DNA from: Paenibacillus macerans
Lineage (GTDB): Bacteria > Bacillota > Bacilli > Paenibacillales > Paenibacillaceae
DNA length: 64,000 bases
Direction: 5' to 3'
NCBI RefSeq assembly: GCF_900454495.1
Contig: NZ_UGSI01000002.1
Location: 1,647,001 to 1,711,000 of the forward strand
Positions 35,338 through 43,522 of this stretch are shown piece after piece. A program made the position numbers and the translations under genes. The stretch's first letter is position 1, and each line of letters opens with the position of its first letter. Below the pieces are notes generated by a model that searched no databases, had not been told where the DNA came from, and saw only the letters and a program-made list of their open reading frames with translations.

Positions 35338-36258
35338 ATCAGCCATTTTCGACCCGATGAGAAGGACAACATCGTATTGTTTCCGAAAACGCTCGATTAC
35401 TACCAAATCGAACTGACCCGGATGCTGGAAACCGAGAGATACGGGGAAGCCGCGGATCTTTTGCGGTTTCTGCTGCAGTGCCAGGGGGAAGATCCGCGCC
35501 ACTATGAAGAATGGCGGGCACTGCTGGAGTGGCTTACCGACGCTTTTCCCGAGCTTCAGAACGGTTCCCCGGCCGCGGAGGATGACGGCTATGAGACGGA
35601 AGAAGCGTTGGCCAGACGTCATGTCGAGGCAAAGCTCGAACAGGATCAGGAATATGCCGGTAAACTGCTGAGCGCGGTAATAGATAAGCCGTTGTCCGAG
35701 CAAACCCTTTTGGCTTTGGACCAGCTTGCTTATTTGGATCGTCCGGAAGTGGACGAGGCGCTGACCGAATGGTTGCATCAAGAGGAGCTCCATCCGCTGC
35801 TTCAGTATCGGGTGCTGCAGACGCTGCGCCGCCGCGGCACGGTGGGGACGCTTGCCATCGAGCGCGCAGGGGAAAAGGTGGAGATTGACATCGAGTCGGT
35901 TCCGCTGAAACCCGATGATTTCCCTCCGGCCGTGCAGGAAGTGCCCGAAAGGGTGGGTGAGCAGACTCAGGTGCACGATCCAACATTGTTTTATTTTGCC
36001 CAGGAGCTGTGGTCGCAAATTGTGATGGGTTTGTACGGCGGAAGGGACTATCGTTCGCTGATCGACGGTGACGATACGGTTATCGACATTTGGGCGGCGG
36101 CGCTTCACCAACTGGTCGCGGACAGCCTGCCGGACGGCAAAACCGACGAGGAAATCCGCGCGTTGTACGGGATTACCGATGAACATAGGCTTCGGTTTGA
36201 GCAGGTTAGCCGGTCCATCCGCCAGGTTGTGGCGGTGAGCGGTGTTCAGGAAAGATAG
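35338..36258 (+). CDS. ysoA: YsoA-like TPR-type protein
   Basis: Protein of unknown function found upstream of the trigger factor gene, as ysoA in B. subtilis. About 306 residues. The N-terminal block NIVLFPKTLDYYQIELTRMLE matches YsoA in memory and is followed by TPR-like helices (residues about 15-70) and further helical repeats. The start is a puzzle: the ideal site AAAGGAGGTG points, with 7-nt spacing, to an ATC codon at 35338. The nearest in-frame alternatives are GTG 35314 (no site) and TTG 35377 (GAAGGA 10 nt upstream). ATC is given tentatively. Confidence 0.75.
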   Translation: MSHFRPDEKDNIVLFPKTLDYYQIELTRMLETERYGEAADLLRFLLQCQGEDPRHYEEWRALLEWLTDAFPELQNGSPAAEDDGYETEEALARRHVEAKLEQDQEYAGKLLSAVIDKPLSEQTLLALDQLAYLDRPEVDEALTEWLHQEELHPLLQYRVLQTLRRRGTVGTLAIERAGEKVEIDIESVPLKPDDFPPAVQEVPERVGEQTQVHDPTLFYFAQELWSQIVMGLYGGRDYRSLIDGDDTVIDIWAAALHQLVADSLPDGKTDEEIRALYGITDEHRLRFEQVSRSIRQVVAVSGVQER

Positions 36259-36303
36259 GCGCGGGCGAATGACCGGCTCTACGATCGGCTTTACGATCGG
36301 CTC

Positions 36304-36332
36304 TTGTAAAAAGATGTATTGTTGTTTATAAT
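36304..36332 (+). promoter_or_regulatory. Promoter of tig
   Basis: TTGTAA (36304-36309), 17-bp spacer, TATAAT (36327-36332), about 120 bp before the tig start. The stretch just upstream contains three direct copies of TACGATCGGCT. Confidence 0.7.
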
Positions 36333-36362
36333 ATAATGGTTATTCTGATCGTGTTCATAGGG

Positions 36363-36394
36363 ACAGCTATACTGGAACCATGATAGCTGTTTTA
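36363..36394 (+). other. Hairpin in the tig leader
   Basis: ACAGCTAT pairs with ATAGCTGT over a 12-nt loop and is followed by TTTTA. It lies between the tig promoter and the gene, so it could act as a leaky terminator or a leader structure. Confidence 0.5.
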
Positions 36395-36451
36395 TACGCG
36401 ATTCGGTTTCAGTATTTTAGTATATGTGAAATTTGGAGGGGAAGGCATAAA

Positions 36452-37882
36452 ATGAAAGCAACCTGGGAAAAGATAGAGAAGAACCTCGGCGTTCTCGAGG
36501 TCGAAGTGGAAGCGGAACGTGTAGCCGCCGCACTCGATAAAGCGTTTCAAAAAGTGGTGAAAAGAGCGAATGTACCTGGCTTCCGTAAAGGCAAGGTGCC
36601 TCGCCCGATCTTTGAAGCACGTTTCGGCGTGGAAAGTCTGTATCAGGACGCCATCGACATTTTGCTTCCTGAAGTATACAGCGAAGCCGTCGACCAAGCG
36701 GAGATTTTCCCGGTGGATCGTCCAGAAGTGGACGTTGAGCAGTTTGCCAAGGGGCAGCCGTTCAAGTTTAAAGCGAAAGTGACGGTTAAACCGGAAGTGA
36801 AGCTTGGCGATTACAAAGGCGTCGAAGTACCTGCGGTCAACGCGGAAGTTACCGAAGATGAGCTGAACGAAGAGCTTGAGCGTCTGCAGCAGCGCCATGC
36901 CGAACTGATTGTCATCGATGAAGAAGCTGCGAAGAATGGCGATATCGCTGTTATCGACTTCGAGGGTTTCGTTGACGGAGTTCCGTTTGAAGGCGGCAAG
37001 GCAGAGCGTCATTCCCTGGAGCTTGGAAGCAATTCGTTTATCCCTGGCTTCGAGGATCAAGTCGTGGGCATGGCTACCGGCGATTTCAAGGACATTACCG
37101 TAACTTTCCCGGAAACTTACCATACTGAAGAATTGTCCGGCAAGGAAGCTGTATTTAAAGTTAAAGTCCATGAGATCAAACGCAAACAGCTCCCGGAGCT
37201 TGACGATGAATTTGCGAAGGATGTCAGCGAATTCGATACGCTGGACGAGTTCAAAGAGGACTTGAAGAAACAGCTGCAAACCCGCAAGGAACAAGAAGCC
37301 AAGGGCGCCCGTGAAGCGGCTCTCGTCGACAAAATCGGAGAAAGCGCGGAAGTGGAAATTCCGGAAGCGATGATTAACAATGAAGTGGAGAACATGTTGC
37401 GCGATTTCGACAACCGTCTTCGTTCCCAGGGCATGAATCTGGAGATGTACCTGAGTTTCTCTGGTCAAACGGTTGACGATATGAGAGCTCAAATGAAAGA
37501 CGACGCTCAAAAACGCGTTCGCAACAATTTGGTGCTGGAGCAAATTGCCAAAGCCGAAGAGCTCAAAGTGACGGAAGAAGACGTTGATAAAGAGCTGGCG
37601 GAAATGGCCGAAGCTTACAAACGCACGCCGGAAGAAATTCGCAACATTTTGGCGGCCAACCGTTCGCTGGACAGCTTGAATGATGAAATTCTCATCCGCA
37701 AGACGATCGATTTCCTGCTGGAGAACAGCAAAGAAGTTCCGGCCGATCAAGCGGAAGCGCCGAAAGCGAAAGAAGGAAGCAAACCGGCAGCCAAGAAAAC
37801 GGCGAAAAAATCGACGAAGGCGGCCGAATCGAAAGCCGACGCCGACAAAAAAGAAGCGGAAGAGGCTAAGGACGAGGAATAG
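36452..37882 (+). CDS. tig: Trigger factor chaperone
   Basis: Ribosome-bound chaperone and prolyl isomerase that receives nascent chains. 476 residues from ATG 36452 (GGAGGGGAAGG upstream). N-terminal ribosome-docking motif GFRKGKVPRP (near residue 45), FKBP-type isomerase domain with DFEGFVDGVPFEGG (near 168), and the helical C-terminal arms. A Lys/Ala/Glu-rich tail of about 45 residues extends beyond the standard length. It heads the quality-control region tig-clpP-clpX-(ispG)-lonB-lonA. Confidence 0.96.
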   Translation: MKATWEKIEKNLGVLEVEVEAERVAAALDKAFQKVVKRANVPGFRKGKVPRPIFEARFGVESLYQDAIDILLPEVYSEAVDQAEIFPVDRPEVDVEQFAKGQPFKFKAKVTVKPEVKLGDYKGVEVPAVNAEVTEDELNEELERLQQRHAELIVIDEEAAKNGDIAVIDFEGFVDGVPFEGGKAERHSLELGSNSFIPGFEDQVVGMATGDFKDITVTFPETYHTEELSGKEAVFKVKVHEIKRKQLPELDDEFAKDVSEFDTLDEFKEDLKKQLQTRKEQEAKGAREAALVDKIGESAEVEIPEAMINNEVENMLRDFDNRLRSQGMNLEMYLSFSGQTVDDMRAQMKDDAQKRVRNNLVLEQIAKAEELKVTEEDVDKELAEMAEAYKRTPEEIRNILAANRSLDSLNDEILIRKTIDFLLENSKEVPADQAEAPKAKEGSKPAAKKTAKKSTKAAESKADADKKEAEEAKDEE

Positions 37883-37949
37883 TCTCGCCGCGAGGCGTTC
37901 TCGGTTATAGACAGACAAGCCTCCCATGAGATACATCAAGATAAACGTT

Positions 37950-37982
37950 AGGGCACGTATACAAATGCGTGCCTTAATTTTT
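37950..37982 (+). terminator. Terminator of tig
   Basis: AGGGCACG pairs with CGTGCCT, followed by a T-rich tail. Confidence 0.85.
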
Positions 37983-38076
37983 CATCATTTGCCGATACAT
38001 TTATTTCCAATTGGCACCTGACAAGCCGGCGGTTATATAATGTGTAGAAATCAACATAAACTGTATCGTGTGAAAA

Positions 38077-38105
38077 ATGACATGAGGCTTTGAACATGGT
38101 AGAAT
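38077..38105 (+). promoter_or_regulatory. Promoter of clpP-clpX
   Basis: ATGACA (38077-38082), 17-bp spacer, TAGAAT (38100-38105), about 50 bp before clpP. No clear CtsR heptad repeat is visible around it. Confidence 0.55.
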
Positions 38106-38153
38106 GTTTCTGTAAACCGAAAGTGAATCTGAAAAAGAAAAGAGGTTGGTCGC

Positions 38154-38738
38154 ATGAGTCTGGTACCTATGGTCGTAGAACAAACGAATCGGGGAGAACG
38201 ATCTTACGACATCTATTCAAGACTTCTTAAAGATCGCATCATTTTTCTCAGCAACGCTATTGATGATGAAGTTGCCAATCTCGTGATTGCCCAACTGTTG
38301 TTTTTGGCGGCCGAAGACCCTGAGAAAGATATTCACCTGTACATTAATTCGCCGGGTGGTTCTGTCACTGCCGGGATGGGTATATATGATACGATGCAAT
38401 ACATCAAGCCTGACGTGTCCACGATCTGCGTAGGAATGGCTGCGAGCATGGGATCGCTGCTCCTTACGGCCGGGGCGCCTGGCAAGCGTTTTGCCCTGCC
38501 CAACAGTGAAGTTATGATTCATCAGCCGCTTGGAGGCGTTCGCGGTCAGGCGACGGATATTAAAATTCATGCCGACTGGATTATCAAGACGAGACAGAAG
38601 CTCAACCAGATTTATGTGGAGCGGACGGGTCAGCCCCTTGAGAAAATCGAGCGTGATACAGACCGTGACTTTTTCATGAGCGCGGAAGAGGCTAAGGACT
38701 ACGGGATTATCGACAAGGTCATCACATCAGCCCATTAA
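38154..38738 (+). CDS. clpP: ATP-dependent Clp protease proteolytic subunit
   Basis: Serine protease that forms the tetradecameric chamber of ClpXP and ClpCP. 194 residues. Catalytic triad Ser98 (GMAASMGSLL), His123 (MIHQPLGG) and Asp172 (DRDFFMSAEEA) at the expected positions. AAAGAGGTTGG precedes the ATG. It is 19 bp upstream of clpX, unlike in B. subtilis where the two are apart. Confidence 0.97.
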   Translation: MSLVPMVVEQTNRGERSYDIYSRLLKDRIIFLSNAIDDEVANLVIAQLLFLAAEDPEKDIHLYINSPGGSVTAGMGIYDTMQYIKPDVSTICVGMAASMGSLLLTAGAPGKRFALPNSEVMIHQPLGGVRGQATDIKIHADWIIKTRQKLNQIYVERTGQPLEKIERDTDRDFFMSAEEAKDYGIIDKVITSAH

Positions 38739-38757
38739 ATCATAAAGGGGTGTTTAC

Positions 38758-40014
38758 ATGTTTAAATTCAATGACGAAAAAGGACAATTGAAATGCTCGT
38801 TCTGCGGCAAATCGCAGGAGCAGGTACGCAAGCTTGTAGCCGGACCGGGCGTTTATATATGCGACGAATGCATCGAGCTGTGCACGGAGATCGTGGAGGA
38901 GGAGCTCGGGCACGAAGAGGAGCTGGACCTCAAGGAAATCCCGAAACCGAAGGAAATCCGCGATATTTTGGACCAGTATGTCATCGGCCAGGAGCAAGCG
39001 AAGAAATCGTTGTCCGTAGCGGTTTACAATCATTACAAACGGATCAACACGCAAAGCAAGATCGAAGACGTGGAGCTGCAAAAGAGCAACATCCTGCTGC
39101 TCGGGCCGACCGGTTCCGGCAAAACGCTGCTCGCGCAAACGATGGCGAAAATTTTGAACGTTCCGTTCGCGATCGCCGATGCGACGTCCCTGACGGAAGC
39201 GGGATACGTTGGCGAAGACGTGGAGAACATTTTGCTGAAGCTGATTCAAGCGGCAGATTATGATGTGGAAAAAGCGGAACGCGGTATCATCTACATCGAC
39301 GAAATCGATAAAGTGGCGCGCAAATCGGAGAATCCGTCCATTACCCGCGACGTCTCCGGCGAAGGCGTTCAGCAGGCACTGCTGAAAATTTTGGAGGGCA
39401 CCGTGGCTTCGGTTCCTCCGCAAGGCGGTCGCAAGCATCCGCATCAGGAATTTATCCAAATCGATACGACGAACATTTTGTTCATTTGCGGAGGCGCGTT
39501 TGACGGCCTGGAGCAGATGATCAAACGCCGGATCGGCAAAAAAGTGATCGGCTTCAATGCCGTTAACGACGGTCAAAAAGAATTGAAGCCGGGCGAATAT
39601 TTGTCGATGGTGCTGCCGGAGGATTTGCTCAAATTCGGGTTGATCCCGGAATTCGTAGGGCGTTTGCCGGTCATCTCGACGCTCGAGCCGCTGGATGAAA
39701 AAACGCTTGTACGAATTTTGTCCGAACCGAAAAACGCGCTGGTCAAACAGTACCAGAAGCTGCTTGAACTCGACAACGTCAACTTGACGTTTGAGCCCAA
39801 AGCGCTTGAGGCGATTGCGCGCGAAGCGATCAAACGCAATACCGGCGCGCGCGGACTTCGCGCCATCATCGAAGGCATTATGCTGGACGTGATGTACGAA
39901 GTGCCGTCCCGCGACGATATTGCGGACTGCGTCATCACCGAAAAAGTCGTTGTGGAGAAAACCAGCCCGGAACTGGCCAAGAAGAAAAATAAAAAGCAGG
40001 AAGAGAGCGCGTAA
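38758..40014 (+). CDS. clpX: Clp protease ATPase subunit ClpX
   Basis: AAA+ unfoldase that feeds substrates to ClpP. 418 residues. N-terminal zinc domain CSFCGKSQEQV...CDECIELC, Walker A GPTGSGKT (near 118), Walker B IIYIDEIDK, the IGF-type ClpP-contact loop (KKVIGFNAV) and sensor 2 region NTGARGLR. AAAGGGGTG upstream. No terminator follows before the ispG leader hairpin. Confidence 0.97.
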   Translation: MFKFNDEKGQLKCSFCGKSQEQVRKLVAGPGVYICDECIELCTEIVEEELGHEEELDLKEIPKPKEIRDILDQYVIGQEQAKKSLSVAVYNHYKRINTQSKIEDVELQKSNILLLGPTGSGKTLLAQTMAKILNVPFAIADATSLTEAGYVGEDVENILLKLIQAADYDVEKAERGIIYIDEIDKVARKSENPSITRDVSGEGVQQALLKILEGTVASVPPQGGRKHPHQEFIQIDTTNILFICGGAFDGLEQMIKRRIGKKVIGFNAVNDGQKELKPGEYLSMVLPEDLLKFGLIPEFVGRLPVISTLEPLDEKTLVRILSEPKNALVKQYQKLLELDNVNLTFEPKALEAIAREAIKRNTGARGLRAIIEGIMLDVMYEVPSRDDIADCVITEKVVVEKTSPELAKKKNKKQEESA

Positions 40015-40057
40015 GGCTGATGCGGCCGGATAGCGCGACAAAATAGATGTCAAGGTT

Positions 40058-40111
40058 CTCCACCTTTGCGTTAAGGGTCGCTTCCATGAGCGTCCCTTTG
40101 CAGGGGTGGAG
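40058..40111 (+). promoter_or_regulatory. Long hairpin in front of ispG
   Basis: A 12-bp outer stem (CTCCACCTTTGC with GCAGGGGTGGAG, two G-T pairs) encloses AAGGG/CCCTT and then CGCT/AGCG around a 6-nt loop. Nearly the whole 54 nt is paired. It ends 12 nt before the ispG ribosome site and has no proper T tract, so it is more like a leader or processing structure than a terminator. Confidence 0.65.
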
Positions 40112-40137
40112 CTTTGATCGTTTGGGAGAGACCTGAA

Positions 40138-41259
40138 ATGACATTCTTGAGACAAGATACGCGGCCGGTCAAAGTCGGAAATCTGACGATCGGCGGCAGC
40201 AACGAAGTCATCATCCAAAGCATGTGCACGACCAAAACGGCGGATGTGGCCGCTACGGTAGCCGAGATCCACCGTTTGGAAGAAGCGGGCTGCCAACTGG
40301 TGCGCGTGACGGTGAATAATGAGGAAGCGGCTGCGGCGATCAAGGAAATCAAGAAGCAAATCCACATCCCGCTCGTCGCCGATATCCATTTCAACTACAA
40401 GCTGGCGCTTATGGCGATCGAGAACGGCATCGACAAGGTGCGGATCAATCCGGGCAATATCGGCCGCCGCGAGAAGGTGGAGGCCGTCGTGAAGGCCTGC
40501 AAGGAGCGGGGGATCCCCATCCGGATCGGCGTCAACGCCGGGTCGCTGGAGAATCACCTGCTGGAGAAATACGGCTATCCGACACCGGAAGCGATGGTGG
40601 AAAGCGCCTTGTTCCATATCGGCATCCTGGAGGACTTGGACTTCCACGACATCATCGTGTCGCTGAAAGCCTCCGACGTCCCGATGGCGATCGCGGCTTA
40701 TACGAAAGCGGCGGAGGCGATTCCTTATCCGCTGCATTTGGGGATCACGGAAGCCGGAACGCTGTTCTCGGGAACCGTGAAGAGCGCGGCCGGCATCGGC
40801 GCGCTGCTGTCGATGGGCATCGGCTCGACGCTGCGCATCTCGCTGAGCGCCGATCCGGTGGAGGAAGTGAAGGTTGCCCGCGAACTGCTCAAAACGTTTG
40901 GTCTGATTTCCAATGCGGCTACATTGGTGTCCTGCCCGACCTGCGGCCGGCTGGATATCGATCTGTTTTCCATCGCCAACGAAGTGGAAGCCTACATTGC
41001 CAATCTGAAGGTTCCGATCAAGGTATCCGTGCTCGGCTGCGCCGTCAACGGACCGGGCGAAGCGCGCGAAGCCGACATCGGCATCGCCGGCGCCCGGGGC
41101 GAAGGCCTCTTGTTCCGTTACGGCGAAATGATCCGCAAGGTGCCGGAAGCCGAACTGCTTAACGAATTGAAGAAAGAAATCGATCATATCGTGGAAGTGT
41201 ACGAAGCGACCGGGGAAATTCCCGGACGCAAAGAACACCGTGCCCGCGTGAAATCATAA
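40138..41259 (+). CDS. ispG: 4-hydroxy-3-methylbut-2-enyl diphosphate synthase
   Basis: Iron-sulfur enzyme of the MEP isoprenoid pathway. 373 residues from ATG 40138 (GGGAGAG upstream; TTG 40114 is less likely). [4Fe-4S] ligands in SCPTCGRL and LGCAVNGPGEA and the conserved Glu follow the TIM-barrel domain (VADIHFNYKLAL, KVRINPGNIG). It lies between clpX and lonB, which in B. subtilis are adjacent; its own strong terminator and leader hairpin suggest it is a separate or semi-separate unit. Confidence 0.95.
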   Translation: MTFLRQDTRPVKVGNLTIGGSNEVIIQSMCTTKTADVAATVAEIHRLEEAGCQLVRVTVNNEEAAAAIKEIKKQIHIPLVADIHFNYKLALMAIENGIDKVRINPGNIGRREKVEAVVKACKERGIPIRIGVNAGSLENHLLEKYGYPTPEAMVESALFHIGILEDLDFHDIIVSLKASDVPMAIAAYTKAAEAIPYPLHLGITEAGTLFSGTVKSAAGIGALLSMGIGSTLRISLSADPVEEVKVARELLKTFGLISNAATLVSCPTCGRLDIDLFSIANEVEAYIANLKVPIKVSVLGCAVNGPGEAREADIGIAGARGEGLLFRYGEMIRKVPEAELLNELKKEIDHIVEVYEATGEIPGRKEHRARVKS

Positions 41260-41267
41260 CAATCCAC

Positions 41268-41306
41268 CCGCAAGCTGCCGATGACAAGGCGGCTTGCGGT
41301 TTTTTT
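41268..41306 (+). terminator. Terminator of ispG
   Basis: CCGCAAGC-T-GCC pairs with GGC-G-GCTTGCGG, followed by seven T. Confidence 0.92.
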
Positions 41307-41353
41307 GATATCAGGAAGTATAACTTACGTTTTTCTTATTGGCCAACCTTCAA

Positions 41354-41555
41354 AATAGCGGAACTTTATGTTCTTATTACCCTTAGCCTGGCATGTTCAT
41401 CCTCATTAGCGGAATTTTTTGTACTTATTTTCTTAAGAATGGTTCAGAACGTGGTCGTTTTCCTTGCGACGGGGAAAATAGCGGCATAAATTTCCCCTAT
41501 TTCTCTCAAATTGACTGTTACCTCCGGAATAGCGACCTTTTTTGCCTCTATATTT
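41354..41555 (+). repeat. Four degenerate AATAGCG-type repeats upstream of lonB
   Basis: Cores at 41354-41378, 41405-41430, 41477-41502 and 41528-41555 share the pattern AATAGCG, about 12 variable bases rich in A/T, then CCYCTATT or a variant. Steps are about 51, 72 and 51 bp. The ends AATAG and CTATT are complementary, so each core can form a small hairpin. The same family recurs at 53426-53624. No gene is seen in 41307-41664. Confidence 0.65.
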
Positions 41556-41664
41556 TTCAGTGGAGTTTTTTCTTTTTCCAAACTCTCCGCAAAAACCTCG
41601 TTTTACCTTGGTGCGAAAAGGCTATACTACCAAGTATCAGTCAAAAGTGAGGGAGGCGTTCGTT

Positions 41665-43383
41665 ATGGATTTAAATCTCATCCTGATGTCCGTTCAAATG
41701 TTTTTTGCCGTCGTGATCGGACTCTATTTCTGGAATCAGCTGCGCAGCCAGAAAGGGAACCGGGTGGCGGTGGACCGGGAATCGCGGAAGGAGATGGAGA
41801 AGCTGCGCAAGCTGCGGGCCATTTCGCTCACCAAGCCGTTGGCGGAGCGGACGCGTCCGGCCACGATGAACGATATCGTCGGGCAAAAGGACGGACTGCG
41901 GGCGTTAAAAGCTGCGCTGTGCAGCGCCAATCCGCAGCATGTCATCATCTATGGGCCGCCGGGCGTGGGTAAAACCGCGGCAGCGCGCGTCGTGATGGAA
42001 GAGGCGAAAAAAAATCCGGTGTCCCCGTTTAAGAGCGACGCCAAATTCGTGGAAATCGACGCGACGATCGCCCGCTTTGATGAGCGGGGCATCGCCGATC
42101 CGTTGATCGGGTCGGTGCACGACCCGATTTATCAAGGGGCCGGAGCGATGGGCGTCGCCGGCATCCCCCAGCCGAAACCGGGGGCCGTAACGAAAGCGCA
42201 CGGCGGGATTTTGTTCATCGACGAGATCGGCGAACTGCATTCCATCCAGATGAACAAGCTGCTTAAAGTGCTGGAGGACCGCAAGGTGTATCTCGAGAGC
42301 GCTTATTACAATTCCGAAGATACGAATACGCCGGCGTATATTCACGATATTTTTCAAAACGGACTGCCCGCGGATTTCCGGCTGGTCGGAGCAACGACAA
42401 GATCGCCGCAGGAAATTCCGGCGGCCCTGCGTTCGCGCTGCATGGAAATCTATTTCCGCCCGCTGCTGCCGGAGGAAATCGCCCGGATCGCCGAAGACGC
42501 GGTGGGGCGGATCGGCTTTCAGCCTTGTCCCGAAGCCGTGGACGTCATTAAAAAGTACGCGACCAACGGCCGCGAAGCCGTCAATATGGTGCAGCTCGCC
42601 GCCGGGCTGGCCTTGACGGAGAAACGCGATCACCTGCTCGCTTCGGATCTGGAGTGGGTGGCCACCAGCAGTCAGCTTGCGCCCCGGCCGGACCGCAAAA
42701 TCCCCGAGCGTTCGGAAGTAGGCGTCGTCAACGGGCTGGCGGTGTACGGCGCGAATATGGGAACGCTGCTGGAAATCGAAGCGACGGCGGTACCGGCGGA
42801 AAAAGGAAGGGGCACCTACAATATCACCGGTATGGTGGACGAAGAGGAAATCGGCGGGGGCAGCCGGACGCTGCGGCGCAAGAGCATGGCCAAGGGATCG
42901 GTGGAGAACGTGCTGACCGTTCTGCAGCGCATGGGCCTGCACCCTTCCAATTACGATCTTCATATTAATTTCCCGGGCGGAACGCCGATCGACGGACCGT
43001 CCGCGGGCCTCGCCATCGCCACCGCCATCGCCTCGGCGATCAAGCGGGTGCCGGTGAACCATCAGATCGCCATGACCGGCGAGCTGGGAATCCACGGCAA
43101 GGTGAAGCCCGTCGGCGGGGTCGTGGCCAAAGTGGAAGCGGCGTTCCAGGCGGGAGCGACGACCGTACTGATCCCGAAGGACAACTGGCAGTCGCTGTTC
43201 GAGGGGCTGGAAGGCTTAAGCGTCATCCCCGTCGAGACGGTGGCCGAGGTGTTCCGCCATGTGTTCGGTCCGGAAGCCGAGAAAAACTTGGGATTTTCGA
43301 CCGGCGGGGAGCTGTTTGCCCCGACTCCGGCGCCCGCGCCGTTTTTGCACGCGGAATCCCCGTCGCAAGGCGGGACGATGTAG
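41665..43383 (+). CDS. lonB: ATP-dependent protease LonB
   Basis: Sporulation-linked Lon-type protease acting in the forespore in Bacillus. 572 residues from ATG 41665 (GAGGGAGGCG upstream). A membrane segment (about residues 4-22) anchors the N-terminus, unlike LonA. AAA+ domain with Walker A GPPGVGKTAAAR and Walker B ILFIDEIGEL. C-terminal S16 peptidase domain with catalytic Ser in DGPSAGLAIATA and Lys in HGKVKPVGGV. Followed by lonA, as in B. subtilis. Confidence 0.95.
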   Translation: MDLNLILMSVQMFFAVVIGLYFWNQLRSQKGNRVAVDRESRKEMEKLRKLRAISLTKPLAERTRPATMNDIVGQKDGLRALKAALCSANPQHVIIYGPPGVGKTAAARVVMEEAKKNPVSPFKSDAKFVEIDATIARFDERGIADPLIGSVHDPIYQGAGAMGVAGIPQPKPGAVTKAHGGILFIDEIGELHSIQMNKLLKVLEDRKVYLESAYYNSEDTNTPAYIHDIFQNGLPADFRLVGATTRSPQEIPAALRSRCMEIYFRPLLPEEIARIAEDAVGRIGFQPCPEAVDVIKKYATNGREAVNMVQLAAGLALTEKRDHLLASDLEWVATSSQLAPRPDRKIPERSEVGVVNGLAVYGANMGTLLEIEATAVPAEKGRGTYNITGMVDEEEIGGGSRTLRRKSMAKGSVENVLTVLQRMGLHPSNYDLHINFPGGTPIDGPSAGLAIATAIASAIKRVPVNHQIAMTGELGIHGKVKPVGGVVAKVEAAFQAGATTVLIPKDNWQSLFEGLEGLSVIPVETVAEVFRHVFGPEAEKNLGFSTGGELFAPTPAPAPFLHAESPSQGGTM

Positions 43384-43522
43384 GCGCGCGTCCGCGGCTT
43401 GCCGGGAATGGCGCTCCGGGGGGCGGCTGCTGCTTAAGCGGCCGCTCCTCGTTGGTGTTTTTATGTAACATTTGCTAAAATAGCAATGATATCTAACGAG
43501 AACGTTTGGAGGTGCATAAGCG

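Noticed and set aside
36392..37939. A 515-codon minus-strand frame opposite tig
   Set aside because: Shadow of the trigger factor gene; Phe/Arg-rich translation without motif or ribosome site.
38041..38110. CtsR operator in front of clpP
   Set aside because: No tandem GGTCAAA heptads are visible near the promoter.
38740..41238. An 832-codon open frame on the minus strand opposite clpX and ispG
   Set aside because: It mirrors codon structure of two certain genes, shows no family motif, and its Phe/Arg/His-rich composition is typical of antisense frames in GC-rich DNA.
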